Shown one piece after another: positions 63,085 through 64,000 of a stretch of 64,000 nt of DNA. The notes under the pieces were generated by a model, which saw nothing but the letters and a program-made list of their open reading frames with translations, was not told the origin of the DNA and did not search any database. This DNA comes from Mesostigma viride. Its lineage: Eukaryota > Streptophyta > Mesostigmatophyceae > Mesostigmatales > Mesostigmataceae. Location of the stretch: positions 1-64,000 of the forward strand of contig RPFO01000619.1 of the NCBI GenBank assembly GCA_009746045.1, read 5' to 3'. Both the position numbers and the translations under genes were made by a program. Position 1 is the stretch's first letter, and every line of letters starts with the position of its first letter.

Positions 63085-64000
63085 CTACGCCCTCCTGGTC
63101 TGGACGGGGCGCTTGCCCGCCTCCTCCACGAACTCGCGTATGCACCCCTCCATGAGCGCGCGCACCTCGGGCGTGTCCCAGTAGCAGTTGACCATCCGGA
63201 CCGCGCCGTCGACGAACTTCTCCGCCTTGGGGATGGGCACGTCCGGGAAGCGCTCCCTGAACCGCGCGGCCATCGAGCGCCCCACGAGGGCCGCCTCCTT
63301 GCAGTGGACCGCGTACCCCATCTCCCTGGCCACGGTGGTGATGTCCAGCGACTTGCGCGGGGGCGCGTCCTCCCTCGGCGCGTCCATGCCCGAGTACAGG
63401 GCGTCGTTCACCTTGTCCTGGAGGAACAGCCGGTCGCGGTCGTTCAGCCGCAGGGTCCCGTTTCCCTCCACGGTCCGCTGCAGCTCGGCCAGCTTCTCCA
63501 GGTGCTGCCGACGGTAGTCGGTCGCCTCCACGCGCCACCCGGCCGCCGTCCTCCTGCGGCGGACATCCACCTCCTCCTTGTGCGCCTCCAATTCCAGTTC
63601 CAGCTTCCTCTTCTCCACCAGCACCCTCGCCCGCTCCACCCCCAGCTGGTCGATCCGCAGCAGCAACTCGGCGCGCACGGCGGCCACCTGCAGCTCGGAG
63701 ACCTCGTCCCCCCTCCCAGCCTCGTCTGCGCGCGACGGGACCGCCGGCGCCGTATCCATCAACACCGTCGTCTTGGTCCCGTTGGCCAGGTCGTACATGT
63801 CGCGGGCCACCCCGATCATGGTGGGGTCCCCGCGCATCAGGCGGTCCACCCAGTCGCCCGCGAGGATGGCGAACTCGTCGCTGATCCACGCGGCCAGCTT
63901 GTTGACCAGCTTGAGGTGGATCCACGTGCCGCGGTCCTCGTTGAGCCCCCCGGTCACCGAGTCCACGATCTTCGGGGCGGGCCTGCAGCACCACAGCAGG
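63085..64000 (-). CDS. KilA-N domain protein with coiled coil, 5' end beyond the window
   Basis: The open frame continues off the right edge. The KilA-N core GTWIHLKLVNKLAAWISDEF...WVDRLMRGD lies near the visible N-terminal side. A charged coiled coil follows (LLLRIDQLGVERARVLVEKR; LELELEAHKEEVDVRRRR). The C-terminal domain of about 110 residues ends at 63085 (FVEEAGKRPVQTRRA). The KilA-N plus coiled-coil arrangement is common in viral regulatory DNA-binding proteins. It differs from the other KilA-N gene outside the core. Confidence 0.8.
   Translation of the reverse strand, partial: LLWCCRPAPKIVDSVTGGLNEDRGTWIHLKLVNKLAAWISDEFAILAGDWVDRLMRGDPTMIGVARDMYDLANGTKTTVLMDTAPAVPSRADEAGRGDEVSELQVAAVRAELLLRIDQLGVERARVLVEKRKLELELEAHKEEVDVRRRRTAAGWRVEATDYRRQHLEKLAELQRTVEGNGTLRLNDRDRLFLQDKVNDALYSGMDAPREDAPPRKSLDITTVAREMGYAVHCKEAALVGRSMAARFRERFPDVPIPKAEKFVDGAVRMVNCYWDTPEVRALMEGCIREFVEEAGKRPVQTRRA

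Noticed and set aside
1-64000. Programmed ribosomal frameshifting as a general explanation for the broken genes
   Set aside because: Breaks occur in many unrelated genes, in both directions, at ordinary G/C runs without a common slippery heptamer or downstream structure. The gag/pol overlap is the only place where it is plausible.

Overview
The window is a GC-rich stretch of a large eukaryotic DNA virus of the phylum Nucleocytoviricota. Hallmarks visible in the translations are four double-jelly-roll major capsid protein (MCP) paralogs (32-45.5 kb), an A32-type packaging ATPase (30.8 kb), a VLTF3-type late transcription factor (49.8-51 kb), PCNA (47.7 kb), and virus-typical DUF5764-like, DUF5762-like and KilA-N proteins. 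Genes are dense, on both strands, with short AT-rich gaps. A Rieske non-heme iron oxygenase of the plant/algal type and the overall GC content suggest an algal or other protist host. I cannot tell from sequence alone whether this is a free virus or one integrated in a host genome.

Layout. 0-7.7 kb: small unknown genes, an F-box-like gene, a low-complexity protein, a bZIP-like protein, small virion and membrane candidates. 7.77-19.84 kb: an IS630/Tc1-mariner-like transposase gene split by an 8.5 kb Ty1/copia-related LTR retrotransposon with near-identical LTRs and a 5-bp target duplication; removing the element and one duplication copy leaves one open frame. 19.9-31.9 kb: core and structural genes (KilA-N, DUF5764-like, JAMM-like, packaging ATPase), interrupted at 25.2-26.9 kb by a 1.7 kb AT-richer non-coding island between 22-bp direct repeats. 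32-45.5 kb: the MCP genes, a coiled-coil gene, the Rieske gene, and a cluster of one multigene family, one member of which is split by an 882-bp fold-back element. 45.5-53.2 kb: LysM protein, PCNA, VLTF3 and small genes. 53.2-58.1 kb: a very large coiled-coil/OTU-protease locus. 58.1-64 kb: a cytosine-5 DNA methyltransferase, a lectin-like structural protein, another multigene-family member, and a KilA-N gene cut by the window end.

The most unusual signal is a DNA-level one. Every copy of the 'KFPGARQ' multigene family that retains the segment (near 1.9, 39.0, 39.5, 39.9, 49.5 and 62.0 kb) has an inverted repeat at the same codon register just upstream of the conserved FPG motif. The stem sequence differs from copy to copy but complementarity is kept. 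The copies also share an upstream box (CGTGGACGCTCG and variants).

A caution applies throughout. About twenty genes, including core ones (packaging ATPase, VLTF3, two MCPs), are broken by single-base frameshifts, nearly all in runs of G or C, while protein-level conservation continues in the next frame. This looks more like homopolymer sequencing error than decay, but an endogenous, decaying copy is not excluded. I give the full extent of such genes and flag each break.
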